The notes beneath the pieces were generated by a model. The model worked only from the letters and a program-made list of their open reading frames with translations, ran no database searches and was not told the origin of the DNA. Both the position numbers and the translations under genes were made by a program. 64,000 bases of DNA, from assembly GCA_002914845.1 (NCBI GenBank), contig JXTC01000167.1:466343-530342 (forward strand). The letters run 5' to 3'. Source of the DNA: Trema orientale (taxonomy: Eukaryota; Streptophyta; Magnoliopsida; Rosales; Cannabaceae). Shown piece by piece: positions 36,297 to 48,400 of the stretch; position 1 is the first letter of the stretch; the number at the start of each line of letters is the position of its first letter.

Positions 36297-37729
36297 CTCA
36301 TGGAAGAATTTCTTTCTCTGCTGGCTATTATATCTGGAGGAAGTAACCTACTAACCAGGTAGTTAGCAAAATCAGCATACCATGGAATAGCTAACTGCTG
36401 CATTGTTAAAAGCTGTTCATCTGGGAATGTCTCTCGAATTGGTTTATTTATCTCTCTTCTATCCCCTACTTCCAACCTAGATAAGTGATCGGCAACTTGA
36501 TTCTCAGAACCTTTCCTATCCTTTATCTCCAGGTCAAACTCTTGCAGCAATAAGATCCATCGAATCAATCTCGGTTTTGCATCCTTCTTGGCAATCAGAT
36601 ACTTGATTGCTGAATGATCTGTATAAACCGTGACCTTTGTTAACACAAGGTAGGATCTGAATTTATCAAAGGCAAAAACAACAGCCAAGAGTTCCTTCTC
36701 GGTGGTTGTATAATTCAGTTGAGCATCTGATAGAGTTCGGCTGCTATAGTAGATGGTGCGGAATACCTTGTCCTTTCTTTGACCCAACACAGCTCCCACT
36801 GCATGATCACTTGCATCGCACATCAGCTTAAATGGTAAAGACCAATCTGGAGCCATAATAATTGGAGCAGAAACGAGTCTTCTTTTCAGCTTCAGGAATG
36901 CTTGCATACAATCTTCATTGAATTCAAATAGTCTGTTTTGCTCCAGCAAAGTGCACAGCGGCTTGGAGATTTTTGAGAAATCCCTTATAAATCTCCTATA
37001 AAAATCGGCGTGTCCTAAGAAACTCCTAATGCCCTTGACTGATGTTGGAGGTGGCAGCTTCTCAATAACTTCAATTTTCGCCTTGTCCACTTCAATACCA
37101 TTCTTGGAAACTCTATGACCTAACACAATGCCTTCCTGCACCATAAAGTGGCACTTTTCCCAATTCAATACCAAGTTAGATTCTTCACATCGCTCCAACA
37201 CCTGTTCTAAATTCAGTAAACAATCTTCATATGTTTCTCCAAATACCGAGAAGTCATCCATAAAAACTTCAAGAGTCTTCTCCACCATATCGCTGAAAAT
37301 AGACATCATGCATCGCTAAAACGTTGCTGGAGTATTGCAAAGACCGAATGGCATTCTTCGGAAGGCGAATGTTCCATAAGGGCAGGTGAATGTTTTCTTT
37401 TCCTGGTTCTCTGGTACTATAGCAATCTGGTTGTAGCCCGAATATCCATCTAGAAAACAATAATACTCCTTACCAGCAAGTCTATCGAGCATTTGATCAA
37501 TGAAAGGCAATGGGAAATGGTCTTTCCTTGTGGCCTTGTTGAGCTTCCTATAATCCATGCATACCCTCCAACCAGTGACTGTTCTTGTGGGAATTAACTC
37601 ATTATTATCATTAGCAACCACTGTAACACCTCCCTTTTTAGGCACACACTGAACTGGGCTGACCCAAGAACTATCTGAAATTGGGTAGATTATCCCTGCA
37701 TCTAGCCATTTAATCACTCCTTTCTTCAC
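36293..37729 (-). pseudogene. gypsy reverse transcriptase and RNase H
   Basis: The piece 37316-37729 carries the RT fingers and palm start (WRVCMDYRKLNKATRKDHFP, FLDGYSGYNQI, FAFRRMPFGLCNTPATF). After one stop (37313-37315), the piece 36293-37309 carries the catalytic [36 protein letters not shown], then RNase H ([45 protein letters not shown]). Decayed copy. Confidence 0.95.
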
Positions 37730-37739
37730 AACTTCCTTT

Positions 37740-38191
37740 ATGATCGGATTTAATCTTCACTGTTGCTCTACAGAATTGCTGGAGCAATCTTCCAGCAAGA
37801 TCTTGTGCATGCAGATTGTAGGGCTGATCCCCTTTATATCGGCAATTGTCCAACCGATTTCCTTTTTGAACTTCCTCAACGCAGCCAGTAATTATTGCTC
37901 TTGCTCTAAACTCAAAGCTGAAGAAATAATCACCGGTAATGTGTTTGACTCACCCAAATATGCATACTTCAAGTGAGAGGGCAATGGTTTTAACTCCAAG
38001 ATTGGGGGCTCTTCAACCGATGGTTTAGAAGGCTTGAAACTTCTTTCTAATAATTCGAGGGACTCAAATTGTTTTCCGGGTCTAGCGAGTGAATGCCTTG
38101 TTTCTACCCATGAAATATAGCCTTCTTCTTCCGATTCTTCTTCATAATCGGCCTTTGTGGGTGATAAGAGTATATTGTTGCTGCAAGCTTT
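37740..38191 (-). pseudogene. gypsy protease-RT linker, heavily mutated
   Basis: The minus-strand translation keeps Athila-like words between protease and RT ([40 protein letters not shown]) but is interrupted by several stops. No separate gene is expected here. Confidence 0.7.
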
Positions 38192-38842
38192 TTAAAATTC
38201 ACTAGCCACAAGTGCATCTACTATATTGATGGCCGAGCACTCTTCTATCTCATCCGAAAATCGCATGGCTTTGAAGACATTGAAAGTGACCTGCTCATCA
38301 TCAACTCGCATAGTGAGCTCTCCTTTTTGCACATCAATCAATGTTCTTCTTGTAGCAAGAAACGGTCTTCCCAAAATTATAAGAACCTCTTTGTCAGCCT
38401 CATAGTCTAACACTATAAAATCTACGGGAAATATGAATTTGTCCACCCGAACTAAAACATCTTCAATTTTTCCTTCAGGGTGAGCAAATGATCTATCTGC
38501 TAGTTGAAGGGTGACGGTGGTTGGTCTGGCCTCCCTAATTCCCAACTTTCTGAAGACTGACATTGGCATTAAGTTTATGCTCGCTCCTAAGTCACACAAG
38601 GCTTTCCCACAGTAGGTATCACCAATGGCACATGGTATTGTAAAACTTCCTAGATCTTGAAGTTTAGGAGGGATCTTACTTTGTAAAATTGAGTGGCACT
38701 CTTTGGTAAGGGTCACGGTTTCAAACTCTCCCAACCGTTGTTTCTTGGAGAGAATGTCCTTCATGAATTTAACATACTTTGGTATCTGTTCTAAAGCTTC
38801 CACCAATAGTATGTTGATGTGCAACTGCTTTGAAACCTGCAA
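38192..38842 (-). pseudogene. gypsy aspartic protease region
   Basis: The fragment carries ALCDLGASINLMPMSVF, the retropepsin motif. The residue at the DTG/DSG-like position reads DLGAS, as is common in Athila elements. VDFIVLDYEADKEVLIILGRPFLATRRTLID forms the C-terminal half of the fold, with the usual ILGRPFLAT motif. It runs 216 codons before a stop. Confidence 0.9.
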
Positions 38843-38854
38843 AAATTTACTAAA

Positions 38855-40375
38855 CTACTTGTCTTGTTGCTGCTTTTGAAATCGTTGAGGAAAGGGTGGT
38901 GGTGGTCTGTCATTATGCTTTTCTGGGCAGTTTTGCTGCTGCTTTGCTGCAGTAAAGTTCTCTTTTTTAGCAACCTGTCTTGCTATTATTTTCACTCCAT
39001 CTTCCTTCTCCCCTTCTCCTTGGATTGAAGTGGGCTCTCTTGGTTGTTTAGGCCTTAACACAGGCCCTTCCAGCTCTTTTCCGCTCCTTAAAGAGATTGC
39101 TTTGCAATGTTCTTTACCATCTCGCCTTGGATTTTCGGTATCACTCGGCAAAGAACCTTGGGGCCTGCTGTTCAGGGCATTGGCTAACTGCCCTATCTGA
39201 TTCTCCAAGTTCCTGAGTGAAGCTGCTTGACTTTGAATTATGGCGGATTGGTTCTGGATTATGGTATCATTCTTCGCCATGTATTCCTTCAATAATGTTT
39301 CAATTGAGCTGGATTGCTCTGAATGTTGCTGTTTTTGGTACTGTTGTTGCTGTGGCAAATGTTGTTGGAAACCAGGAGGGTGATTTGGTCTGTTTGGAGT
39401 TAGATATGGATTAGCCCCTTGATTGCTCCACGAAAAATTGGGATGCTGCCTCTATCCTTGGTTGTAAGTGTTGGAAAACGGATTGTTGTTCTTGTTGAAG
39501 TTCCCAACATAACACACCGAAGCAGGGTTTGATGGGTAGCTGTCAAATAGATGTCCTTCTCCATAATAAACACAAGAAACTACAGCCGATTGCTCTGCAG
39601 TTGCTCTAGCAGCCATATTCATGGACTTCAAGATATTGGACAGCGATGAAACTTGCACTGTCAAGGCTGTGACTGCGTCTAAATCATGAATTCCAGCAAC
39701 CCGCCTCTCTGCAGCAACTCTTTCTGTTGGCCATTGATAGTTATTGTTGGCCATCCGTTCTAAGATTTCATAGGCATCATTATAAGACTTTGCCAAAAGA
39801 GCTCCGTTAGCCGATGCATCCACCATTGACTGTGTATGAGCATTGAGACCATTGTAAAATGTCTCCATTTGGATCCAATGCGGTATCCCATGGTGTGGAC
39901 ACTTCCTCAATAACTCCTTGAAACGCTCTCACGATTCATATAACGATTCCCTATCAAGCTGCTGAAATGAAGTAATATCGTTGCGGAGTTTGGCATTCTT
40001 TGTTGGTGAGAAGTATTTCATCAAGAATTTTTTCGCTAAGTTGTTCCATGTGGCCACCGAATCTGGGGGTATGGAGTTTAACCAAGCTCTTGCTCTGTTT
40101 CGTAAAGAGTATGGGAAGAGTTTCAGCCTTAAAGCTTCATCAGTAACTCCTTGAAGCTTGAATGAATCACAGACTTCAATGAACAATCGTAGGTGAAGAT
40201 GTGGATCCTCCGTTGGTACCCCACTGAACTGCTCTACAGTTTGGAGCATTTGAAACATGACCGGCTTCAATTCAAACTGAGGTGCTTGAATCTCGGGCCT
40301 AACAATACTAGGATTAAGCCTATTGAGTATAGGAATAGCATATTCTCGGATTGCCCTGTCTCTGTCATCTGCCAC
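38855..40375 (-). pseudogene. gypsy gag
   Basis: Three open pieces (39929-40375, 39452-39910, 38855-39358) are separated by in-frame stops. The first begins MADDRDRAIREYAIP and contains FSGVPTEDPHLHLRLFIEVCDSF and RARAWLNSIPPDSVATWNNLAKKFL, the retrotransposon gag core of Athila type. The middle piece has ETFYNGLNAHTQSMVDASANGALL and the degenerate zinc-knuckle region. The last is glutamine-rich with LRNLENQIGQLANALNSRPQGSLPS. The start at 40375 agrees with its position next to the leader and primer binding site. Confidence 0.92.
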
Positions 40376-40619
40376 TGCTGCAGCATTGTTAGCACCAGCA
40401 GCTTCAGCTATTTCTTCTAAACCAGCAAGCCCTTATTGTTGCTCCCTTCTTCTTACTCGAAATATTCTTTCTATCTCAGGATCTAAAGGCACCAACTCTT
40501 GATCTCGCTGATTATTCATGTATAAGTATAACTCCCTGTAATCACAGACACTTACACAAATAAAGAAAAGATATAGGCAAGAAAAGTAAAATAGTTTCTA
40601 CAAGTAACTTTAGTTATCT

Positions 40620-40640
40620 CAATCCCCGGCAACGGTGTCA
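40620..40640 (-). other. gypsy primer binding site (Asp-tRNA-like)
   Basis: The minus strand reads TGACACCGTTGCCGGGGATT, close to the TGGCGCCGTTGCCGGGGA site commonly assigned to aspartyl tRNA in plant gypsy elements. It lies 6 nt inside the 5' LTR edge. Two mismatches near its start reflect decay or lineage variation. Confidence 0.8.
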
Positions 40641-40646
40641 AAAACT

Positions 40647-42142
40647 TGTTGCGGATTTTATAATAGCTACACAAGTGCCCGTGCCGAAACAAGTAATATA
40701 GTAGTGAGTGAGTATCGTCTCCACAGGGATTGATTACCAAAATTATTTGTAAAAATCTAAATGTCAAACAAGCTATTTTAACGAATGAGAAATAAAGAAT
40801 TGTAATAAAATAGCAACAATTTAAAGATGCAAGCAGAAAAGCAAATATTAAACAGAAACTAATGAGATCTAATCAAGTGATTGTGAATCAGTGGTGTGGA
40901 TAAGCTGGGATTATTGAATCCTCCTTGGTTGCAAATCTGGGTTTAATTACTGCAGCAACGCCTACGGCAAAATCACTCCAGTAACCGAAAATTCATTCTG
41001 CACATATTAATCTTCCGAATTCAATATGTTTAAGGATCTTCAAACCAGATTTAACATATTCTTATGCTAATCCAGTTCTCAAAACATCATTTATAGTATC
41101 AATTCTCAATGGGTTTGCATGGTAACAATATATTCCTATACCATTACTAATTCAAAGATCTTACTAAAGAGATGATTGAATTATGCATCATTCAAGCTAA
41201 ATCCAACTAAGATTAACCTTTCCAGAATTAATCTTAATTTATTTATCCTAAATATTGATGGCCAAGCAACAAAAAAGAAATAATAATGAAGCTCACTTGA
41301 ACGAACTAGGGGAAAATACCATAAACATTTAAAACAACTTTAATCCATCATTACAACCTCAGATTCATCATAATCCTAGCTAAGGAAACTTAGCTCATGG
41401 TCTGAAATGTAAAAATCAACAATCTAAAATATTCCATTGATTACAGAAAGTTCAAGAAAAGAAACAGAAATTAAATACAAAGAAGATTAAAAGAGGTAAA
41501 GAAGGTGCTAGCTGGACGATGGTGGTTTTAGCTCCTTGCAGTTACTAGTACGCCTCTTCTTTTGTCCTTTCTTCTCTGTACTATTCCCTCTCTCTCTTTC
41601 TTTCCTTTTCCGTATTCTGCTCTTGGCTCAGCCGCCACCCACTCACCCCCTTTCTTACAGTACTCTTTTCCTTTTATATTAGGATAAGTGAGGTACCCTA
41701 GCACACGTGTCAGCCAAATAAAGGAGTGAGGACCACTTTGCTTCATTTTCCCTTAGCTGGTACTTAATATTAGCTGTCTGCACCAGCTGTACGAAGTAGA
41801 TGCCAGCTGAAAAAAAGAATCTGCTGTTCAGTATTGCTCCGGCACGCTGCTGCAGCAAAGTTACTTCCAGCTTTTACTTGAGTTCAGCTTCCCGTCCAAG
41901 ATGCTGCCATTTAACTTTTGTAAAGCTCAAGACCAGATTTCAGTAATTCTACTAAAAATCAAGGGAAATAAGATAGACATTAACTAGATTAGATCTTAAA
42001 CATCAGCAACACCAAAAACTAAAATAAAGTAAAGAAAAGAACCTAAACCATATAATTTATTCTTTTAAAGCAACTAATCTAAAACTAAAAACACACAAGA
42101 TAACTCTATTTTCATAGAGTTATCATTTTCATAGAGTTATCA
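40647..42142 (-). repeat. gypsy 5' LTR, full length
   Basis: The 1496-bp LTR starts TGTTGCGG and ends AGTTATCA on the plus strand (TG...CA). Its first 959 bp match 34017-34975. The right end holds a duplicated TTTTCATAGAGTTATCA word. Flank CACTG (42143-42147) against CTCTG left of the 3' LTR gives a likely 5-bp target-site duplication with one change. Confidence 0.85.
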
Positions 42143-42345
42143 CACTGTTATCTTCTTCTCTTGGAGAATTATAGTAACCCACAAATCTTGTTGATGTTGT
42201 ATTTGCAATCCACTTTTCAGTTTCTTTTTTTGAGGAGTTTGAAATTGTAATCCTTATGCTTGTACTATAATTAAAGTTTTTTTACTTTGAGTAATGATAT
42301 TTCCTTGAAGGGTCTGTTTTTATCAAATATATATATATATATATA

Positions 42346-42586
42346 GAACACCAATCTAGTAGGTATTATTTTTTTTTACCTATATATGTATTGTTTTATC
42401 TAATTAAAAATCATTATGTACGTCTTTTCATGCTAAAAGGTGGAAAGAGAAAATATTTAAATAATGAGTATCTATTTTTATTTTTTTAACTACTTAAATA
42501 ATAGTAGCCGTTAGATGATGATCTAACGGTTAAAAATAAAAATACTTATAGATAAATTAAAAAAAATACATACCGGATTGGTAACC
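42346..42586 (+). mobile_element. MITE family X, copy 1
   Basis: The ends GAACACCAATCTAGTAGGTA and, in reverse complement, GGTTACCAATCCGGTATGTA form an imperfect inverted repeat continuing into AT-rich sequence (TTTTACCTATA / AATTTATCTATA). It is inserted in TA-rich DNA. A diverged copy in the same orientation lies at 59872-60086, sharing the TACGTCTTTT word and the CTAATTAAAA block. Non-coding. Confidence 0.7.
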
Positions 42587-43012
42587 ATATATATTACCAC
42601 TTTTGGAAGTTCATAGGACATATTGGCATAAGTACCACACTTCAAGTAGAATTTGTCCAAATTCTTTTGTTGCCTGATCATATTTGTCTTTACTAAAACT
42701 GTATCTTATACAAATACCCAAAGCTGATAAATGGTTTATGAAACTTTTTTTCTTTTTTCTTTTTTTTTTTTAAAATTTTGGAGGGGAATGATATAGACCT
42801 AACTGATACTCACTTCTAGAGATGTTTCTGAACTATTAGTTTGTTTAGTTCTATCATGTGCCTAATTTGATTAATTTTGATATAATTTAATATTAAAAAA
42901 TACACTTCAAATATACATGGGCTTCAAAAAAATTTAACCCAAATTCTTAAAAAATTTTAAAAAAATACTGGACACGCTGAATCTTTTGAAAAGTTTGGAT
43001 TTATTTAGAAAA

Positions 43013-43213
43013 GGATGATGCTAGGTGTACTAAGATTATTGTCAAAATTTTAATACCAACATATGTGTCATATGGTTGTTATTATTTAATTGGTGTATTA
43101 AAACTTACCATGAATAAATTAATCACATTCACTAATTGAATGATGCCAATTCACATGCCACATATGTTGGTATTAAAAATTTAGTATAAATTTTGGAATA
43201 CCTAGTATTATTC
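43013..43213. mobile_element. Mutator-type MITE, second family
   Basis: The 201-bp foldback has terminal inverted repeats of about 60 bp containing AATACCAACATATGTG on both sides. Flanks TTTAGAAAA (43004-43012) and TTCAGAAAA (43214-43222) form a 9-bp duplication with one mismatch. The end GGATGATGCTAGG resembles the ends of the MITEs at 11341 and 14016, suggesting the same transposase group. Confidence 0.8.
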
Positions 43214-44186
43214 TTCAGAAAAATATATTTTTCTAAAAACACTTATCTAAAAAAATACTACTTTTAGAAAAAATTTCGTAAAATACTATTTTTCTTAAAA
43301 ATTGGAATTTTCCAAGATATTCGAAGTAACAATTTGAGTTATTTTAGGTAATTAATCAAGTTAGTTAAGGTGCCTAGTATGGTTACCTAAATTACTTAAT
43401 AATTGGCAGAAGTTTTATCTTTCTACAAAATTTGGGATTTTTAAAAATATTTTAGAATCTGAAATGTTTCATTTTTTTTTTAAATTTTATAATATAAAAT
43501 CAAATTTTCTCAATATAAATGTTGCTGGAAACAAAAATGCAATAGCACATACATTTGTCGTAAAAATTATCATACACACAATTTTTTTTTTCTTTTTGAG
43601 AAATCGTACCAAAAACCATAATCTTAATAAAGGTGTATTTGTATTTTGATTGTTTGTTTAATTTATGCATTACATTTTTACTATTATTAACATCGATTTT
43701 TAAATTTAAAATTTATAATCTTATATTGTCCTTGGATCAAGTGCAACTTTTAACCATTTAGTTTACCGAAATGCCCTTATAAATTTTAAAAATAAATTTA
43801 AATTTAGAACTAATTAAAATTAATAACTAAAATATGATAAAATAAAATTACAAAAATGAAAAAATCGAGTTCTCAAAATATTTATTAATTTATTCATTAA
43901 TTTTAAATACGATTTATATTTGAATTACCTTTTAAATATGTATGTTAAATTTATAAAGGTTTAAGTGCCTAATATAATTAATTTTGGTATAATTTTTTTT
44001 TGTTTTGCTTGAAATTAATTTTGATACAATTTAATATTCAGAAATACAGAAACAAATGTAAACTGTTGCAAGAAACAAATATAGCACATAGATTTGAAAT
44101 AAAAATTATGATAAATAGCGCTTATATATATATATATATATTGCTTCCCGACAGAGAAATCATACAAAAACTTGTATTCATAGTAT
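43214..44186. other. Intergenic DNA with decayed repeats
   Basis: At about 43250-43460 there is a decayed relative of the GTTAC-type foldback (words such as GAAGTAAC, GGTAATTAATCAAGTTA, GGTTACC). The stretches 43500-43640 and 44040-44180 are diverged duplicates of each other. No gene. Confidence 0.4.
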
Positions 44187-44547
44187 GGAGATAGTATCAT
44201 TTTTATACTATGTATTTTGATACTTTATTCGATTTATAATTTTTGTTTTAGTTATTACCAACATTGGTCCTTATAATTAAAATCTGTTACAAATTTATAC
44301 CTCAGCACCAATTTAAAGTAATTAATTTACTAAGATGCTGTTTAAAAAATTTAAAATAAACTATATAAAAATTAATTTGAGAATAAATTTATTAAATTAT
44401 CTTGGTAAATTAATTGCTCTATATTGATGTAAGGGTATAAATTTATAATATATTTTAAATCTAAAGGTTAATGTTAATAATAACTAAAATACAAGGTATA
44501 ATTTGAACAAAGCATCAAAATACAGGATATGAAAATAATAATATCCC
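44187..44547 (+). mobile_element. MITE family Y, copy 1
   Basis: This is a 361-bp foldback. The left end GGAGATAGTATCATTTTTAT and the reverse-complemented right end GGGATATTATTATTTTCATA are related, and the arms continue inward over about 150 bp (TGTATTTTGATRCTTT, CAAATTTATACC). A second copy in the same orientation is at 60876-61222. Non-coding. Confidence 0.75.
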
Positions 44548-45493
44548 ATTAATTCATAGTAAAATGCTATTTTGCAAATTTGACATATAAAAAGGGGGGG
44601 GAAAAAAAAAACAATGAGAAAGAAACGACGTAGTTTAAGAGAAATAAGGCCATTAGTATAACCAGGTGGCAGCAATATGGGTCAGAGTCAGATCCGACGG
44701 CCCGCCGGGAATTTCCCAAAGTCGTGGGCTGGCCCAGCCAGACCATGACGACTCGCGAGTCGCGACGGTCACTCGGGGTCGCCACTCACTGAGTCACCTC
44801 GCCTTCTCTGTCCTTCTCTTTCTCTCTCTCTAAACACAAAGCCCCCTTTTCTCTCTCTTGATCTTTCTCTTGCCTCTACCTCTGCGCGCACACGCTTCTC
44901 TTTCTTCTTTGCCTCTATCTCTGCCCATTTTCGTCTTTTTCCAATTCCCATCTTCTGCCTCGCTTAATCGGACGGCCCACCTCCTTCCACGTCACTATCG
45001 TCTTCTTCACCATCCCCTGCGACCTGCTCTCCCCCACACATACAACTTTTCTTATATAAATACTATTTACATATATATGCAATATACATACATAAACACG
45101 CACGTATATATATATATACACATAACAACCCTCCTTGTCCTTTGCTCTAGGGTTTCAAGATTCACCTTTGCGTAATCTCTCTTTTCTCTTTCTCTGGACC
45201 TCTCCAAATTCTCGTGCCTTCGCTCCTCGATTCCGCTATTGAAGCTTTCTGCTGGTCAGAATGAGGTAATCTTCGCTCAAAAATCCAATATTTTTTTTTC
45301 AATTATTTTAGTGTTATTTCGTTTCGAGTCGTTGTTGTTTCGAATTTTCGTGTTTCGATTTTGAGTTTGGTTTTTCGTGTTATGATTTTGTGGGTTTTGA
45401 ATTAGGGTTTGGAGTCGGATTTGTCTGTAATTGTGGGAAAGTTGGGGATTTGGTGAATTTGGGGGTTGGTGGTTATTATTATTATTATGATAC
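44548..45493 (+). promoter_or_regulatory. NFRKB promoter and 5' UTR region
   Basis: GC content rises after about 44640. TGGGCT/GGCCCA site II-like words lie at about 44724-44740, a CT-rich tract at about 44800-44900, a possible TATA motif (CTTATATAAATA) at about 45050-45062 and a telo-box-like AGGGTTT at about 45148-45156. Site II plus telo-box is common in housekeeping plant promoters. A GAATGAG|GTAATC donor at 45265 suggests a 5' UTR intron ending before the ATG at 45494. The true start site cannot be fixed from sequence. Confidence 0.55.
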
Positions 45494-48400
45494 ATGGCGA
45501 TTGAGAAAAACAACTTCAAGGTTTCGAGGTTTGATTCGGAGTTTTCTCCTGGTAGTAGGAAGAGTATGTCGAGTGATGAGGATGAGCTTCAACGGCGAAG
45601 CTCCGCCGTTGAATCTGACGATGATGATGAATTTGACGACGCCGATTCTGGGGCTGGGTCTGACGACTTTGATTTGCTGGAACTGGGGGAAACTGGTGTA
45701 GAGTTTTGCCAAGTTGGGAACCAGACTTGTAGCATTCCTTTTGAGCTTTATGATCTTCAGGGTCTTGAAGATATATTGTCGGTTGATGTATGGAATGAGT
45801 GCTTGGCTGAGGAGGACCGTTTTGGTCTCACTAAGTTTCTGCCTGACATGGACCAAGAGACTTACATGCTTACTTTGAAAGAGCTCTTTACGGGTTGCAA
45901 TTTTCATTTTGGCAGTCCTGTTAAAAAGTTGTTTGATATGCTGAAGGGAGGTCAGTGTGAGCCTAGGGTTGCCCTTTACCGTGAGGGGTTGAATTTTTTT
46001 CAGAAGCGGCAGCATTACCATCTTGTGAGGAAGCATCAGAACAATATGGTAAGTAATTTTTGTCAGACAAGGGATGCTTGGCTAAATTGTCGGGGATACA
46101 GTATTGAGGAGAGGCTTCGAGTCTTAAACATCATGAAAAGCCAGAAGAGTTTGATGCATGAGAAGATGGAAGATTTGGAGACCGCCTCATCAGAAAGAGA
46201 GTCGGATGAAGTTTTGCGGAACATCAGGATCAAGGGGAAGATTTCACAGAAAATAGGTCATCATTCTGCGTATGGGGTTGGTCCGAATCTGGATGTTCCT
46301 TTACGAGGACGGGCACTGGCTTTGGAATCTACAAATTATGGGAAACAGCATCCGAAAGGTATGCTGAAGTTGGGTGGGTCCAAGAATCCTACAGCAAAGG
46401 AGCCAGGGGGGCGCATTACTTCGGTTTACCATGGTCTGGATGTGAACTCTGCACCATATAGTTCAGCAGTAGCTCTTCCTCGGCAGAGTAAGGCATCAGG
46501 GTATGAATCAGGGGCAGCCCTTAGAATGAGAGATCAAATGAGAATAAATGATGATGGTGAAGAAGCATATGGAATTGGTGACCACCGAAATCGAATTAGC
46601 ATGATGGACAAGTCTGTTGTTCTTAAAGTAGGGAGGAAGCACGACCTTCCTAGAGGTGATGAATTAGCTTCTGAAAGTTTGTTTGGTTTTCCTCCATTGT
46701 CAAAGACTGATTTACATTCCTATGGTAGGAAAAAGAATGCAAACGCTTTCTCAGAGGCAAAACTATTCACAACTAAGCCTTCTAATGTGAGAGCTCCCTA
46801 TGATGCTCCAAAAAAGGCCAAGTATCCTGAAAATGTTCAGCAATTTGCAGCTGGGGATCAGATGAAGTTGCTGAAAGGCAGTGCAGCTGGGGATCAGATG
46901 AAGTTGCTGAAAGGCAGACTTCCGAAGCAAGCTCTGAAAGGAAATCGAGTTGACTCATCGGACCGAATTGAATCATTCTGGAACATCAGGGGTCAAGAGG
47001 AGGCTTTCTCGGTAGATTCACCACCCTTTAGATCTGATGACTGGAGTGTAAGAAGCAAGAAAAGGAAGACGGGGAGGGAGTCTCCTGAATTCAAGTACAA
47101 GTCTTATAGGTCTTCCCCACCACAGTTCAACGATAGATTTTCACCTTCTGAATATAGAGCAAAGCCATTTGAAGAGACGATCAGAGGGCAGAATGGAGGA
47201 CCTGACACAGCAGCAATGAGAGGTATTAAATTGTTCAACAGAAATGAAGAAACGGAATCTGATTCGTCGGATAAATCCTACGATGATGAGGATAGCAACC
47301 CTTTGCTGAGAAGCAAGATGGCTTATCCCACTGGTGTTGGGGAAGCTTCCCGGTCGTCTTTGTTGAAGTCTGGGCAAGGTGCTAAAAAGGCCAAAGTTGT
47401 CAAGAAAGATACGAAGGCAACTATACAGTCCCTTGATGGAGCTACATACTCCTCTAAGAAGGTTGGTAATTTAATTGAACAAGGACATATCCGTAGTGTA
47501 GAAAAGTACTCTTCAAAAGCAAAACAGAAGGGCAAGTTGCGAGACAGTAGTCCCTTGCATGAATCTTCTGCCAGAGTTTTGGAAGATAGCTATGACTTTG
47601 GCCTGGGGAAATTTGCTGCTGATGATGATCATATTTACAATTTGGTCAAGAATGGTCAGCTGTCAGGGGAACCTGTTGAGAAGTCACAGAAGGCCTATCC
47701 TGTTGATGGGAAGCAGAAAAGGGGAGTTACCCGTAACCATTCTGTGTCCCATTCGCATCGCTTTCGTGATTATAATGTTGATGAGGAGGATGGTTTACTC
47801 CAAGCACGATTGTCGGCAGATGGTAAGAGGCAAGGTAGATTTGGGAAGAAAGGTCAGATCACTGAAGCATATGTGACTGATCGTTGTGAAAAATCTGAGG
47901 CCTCATTACTAGGATGCAGCATGACGACCAAGAAACGGAAAGGGAAGGTAGATGTGACAGACACATATAAGGGGGATGAAGACAATGACCAGATATCTAA
48001 CAATCCACAGCATATTGAAGATTCCAATTCCTCGAAGAAGAAGGCAAAGAAGAAAGTGGAGGCTGACGCTGGTAGCTCAGATATCGAACCTTCTGAACCA
48101 CCTATTTCAGAAGTGGGTACAACAGATATGGAGCTGGAGACTAAGCCACAGAAAAAGACATTTACGTTAATCACACCTACTGTTCACACAGGCTTCTCAT
48201 TTTCCATTATACATCTTCTTTCTGCAGTTCGCTTGGCAATGATAACTCCACTTCCAGAAGATACTTTAGAGGGTAGCAAATCTGTAGATGAGCAGAATAA
48301 AAAGGATGATGGCGTTGTGAATGGGGTTCCTTACGAGAAGGAGGATGCCAGTAACGTAGAGCATGCTGGGGAAGTCAATGTACCTTCTCTGACTGTCCAG

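Larger units (their letters stand above)
34017..42142 (-). mobile_element. Ty3/gypsy retrotransposon, Athila-like
   Basis: Read on the minus strand: 5' LTR (40647-42142), primer binding site (40620-40640), gag, protease, reverse transcriptase-RNase H, integrase, 3' LTR (34017-34975). Integrase after RT is the gypsy order. The FMDDFSVFG box and the gag sequence match the plant Athila/Tat group. Stops and frameshifts break every gene. Athila elements often carry an env-like gene between integrase and the 3' LTR; only about 190 bp lie there, so none is present. The element accounts for over 8 kb of the RBOH-NFRKB spacing. Confidence 0.95.

Noticed and set aside
34017-42142. Endogenous pararetrovirus or env-bearing retrovirus-like element
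   Set aside because: Two LTRs, integrase and Athila-type gag are present, and there is no movement-protein-like or env-like sequence. It is an ordinary decayed gypsy element.
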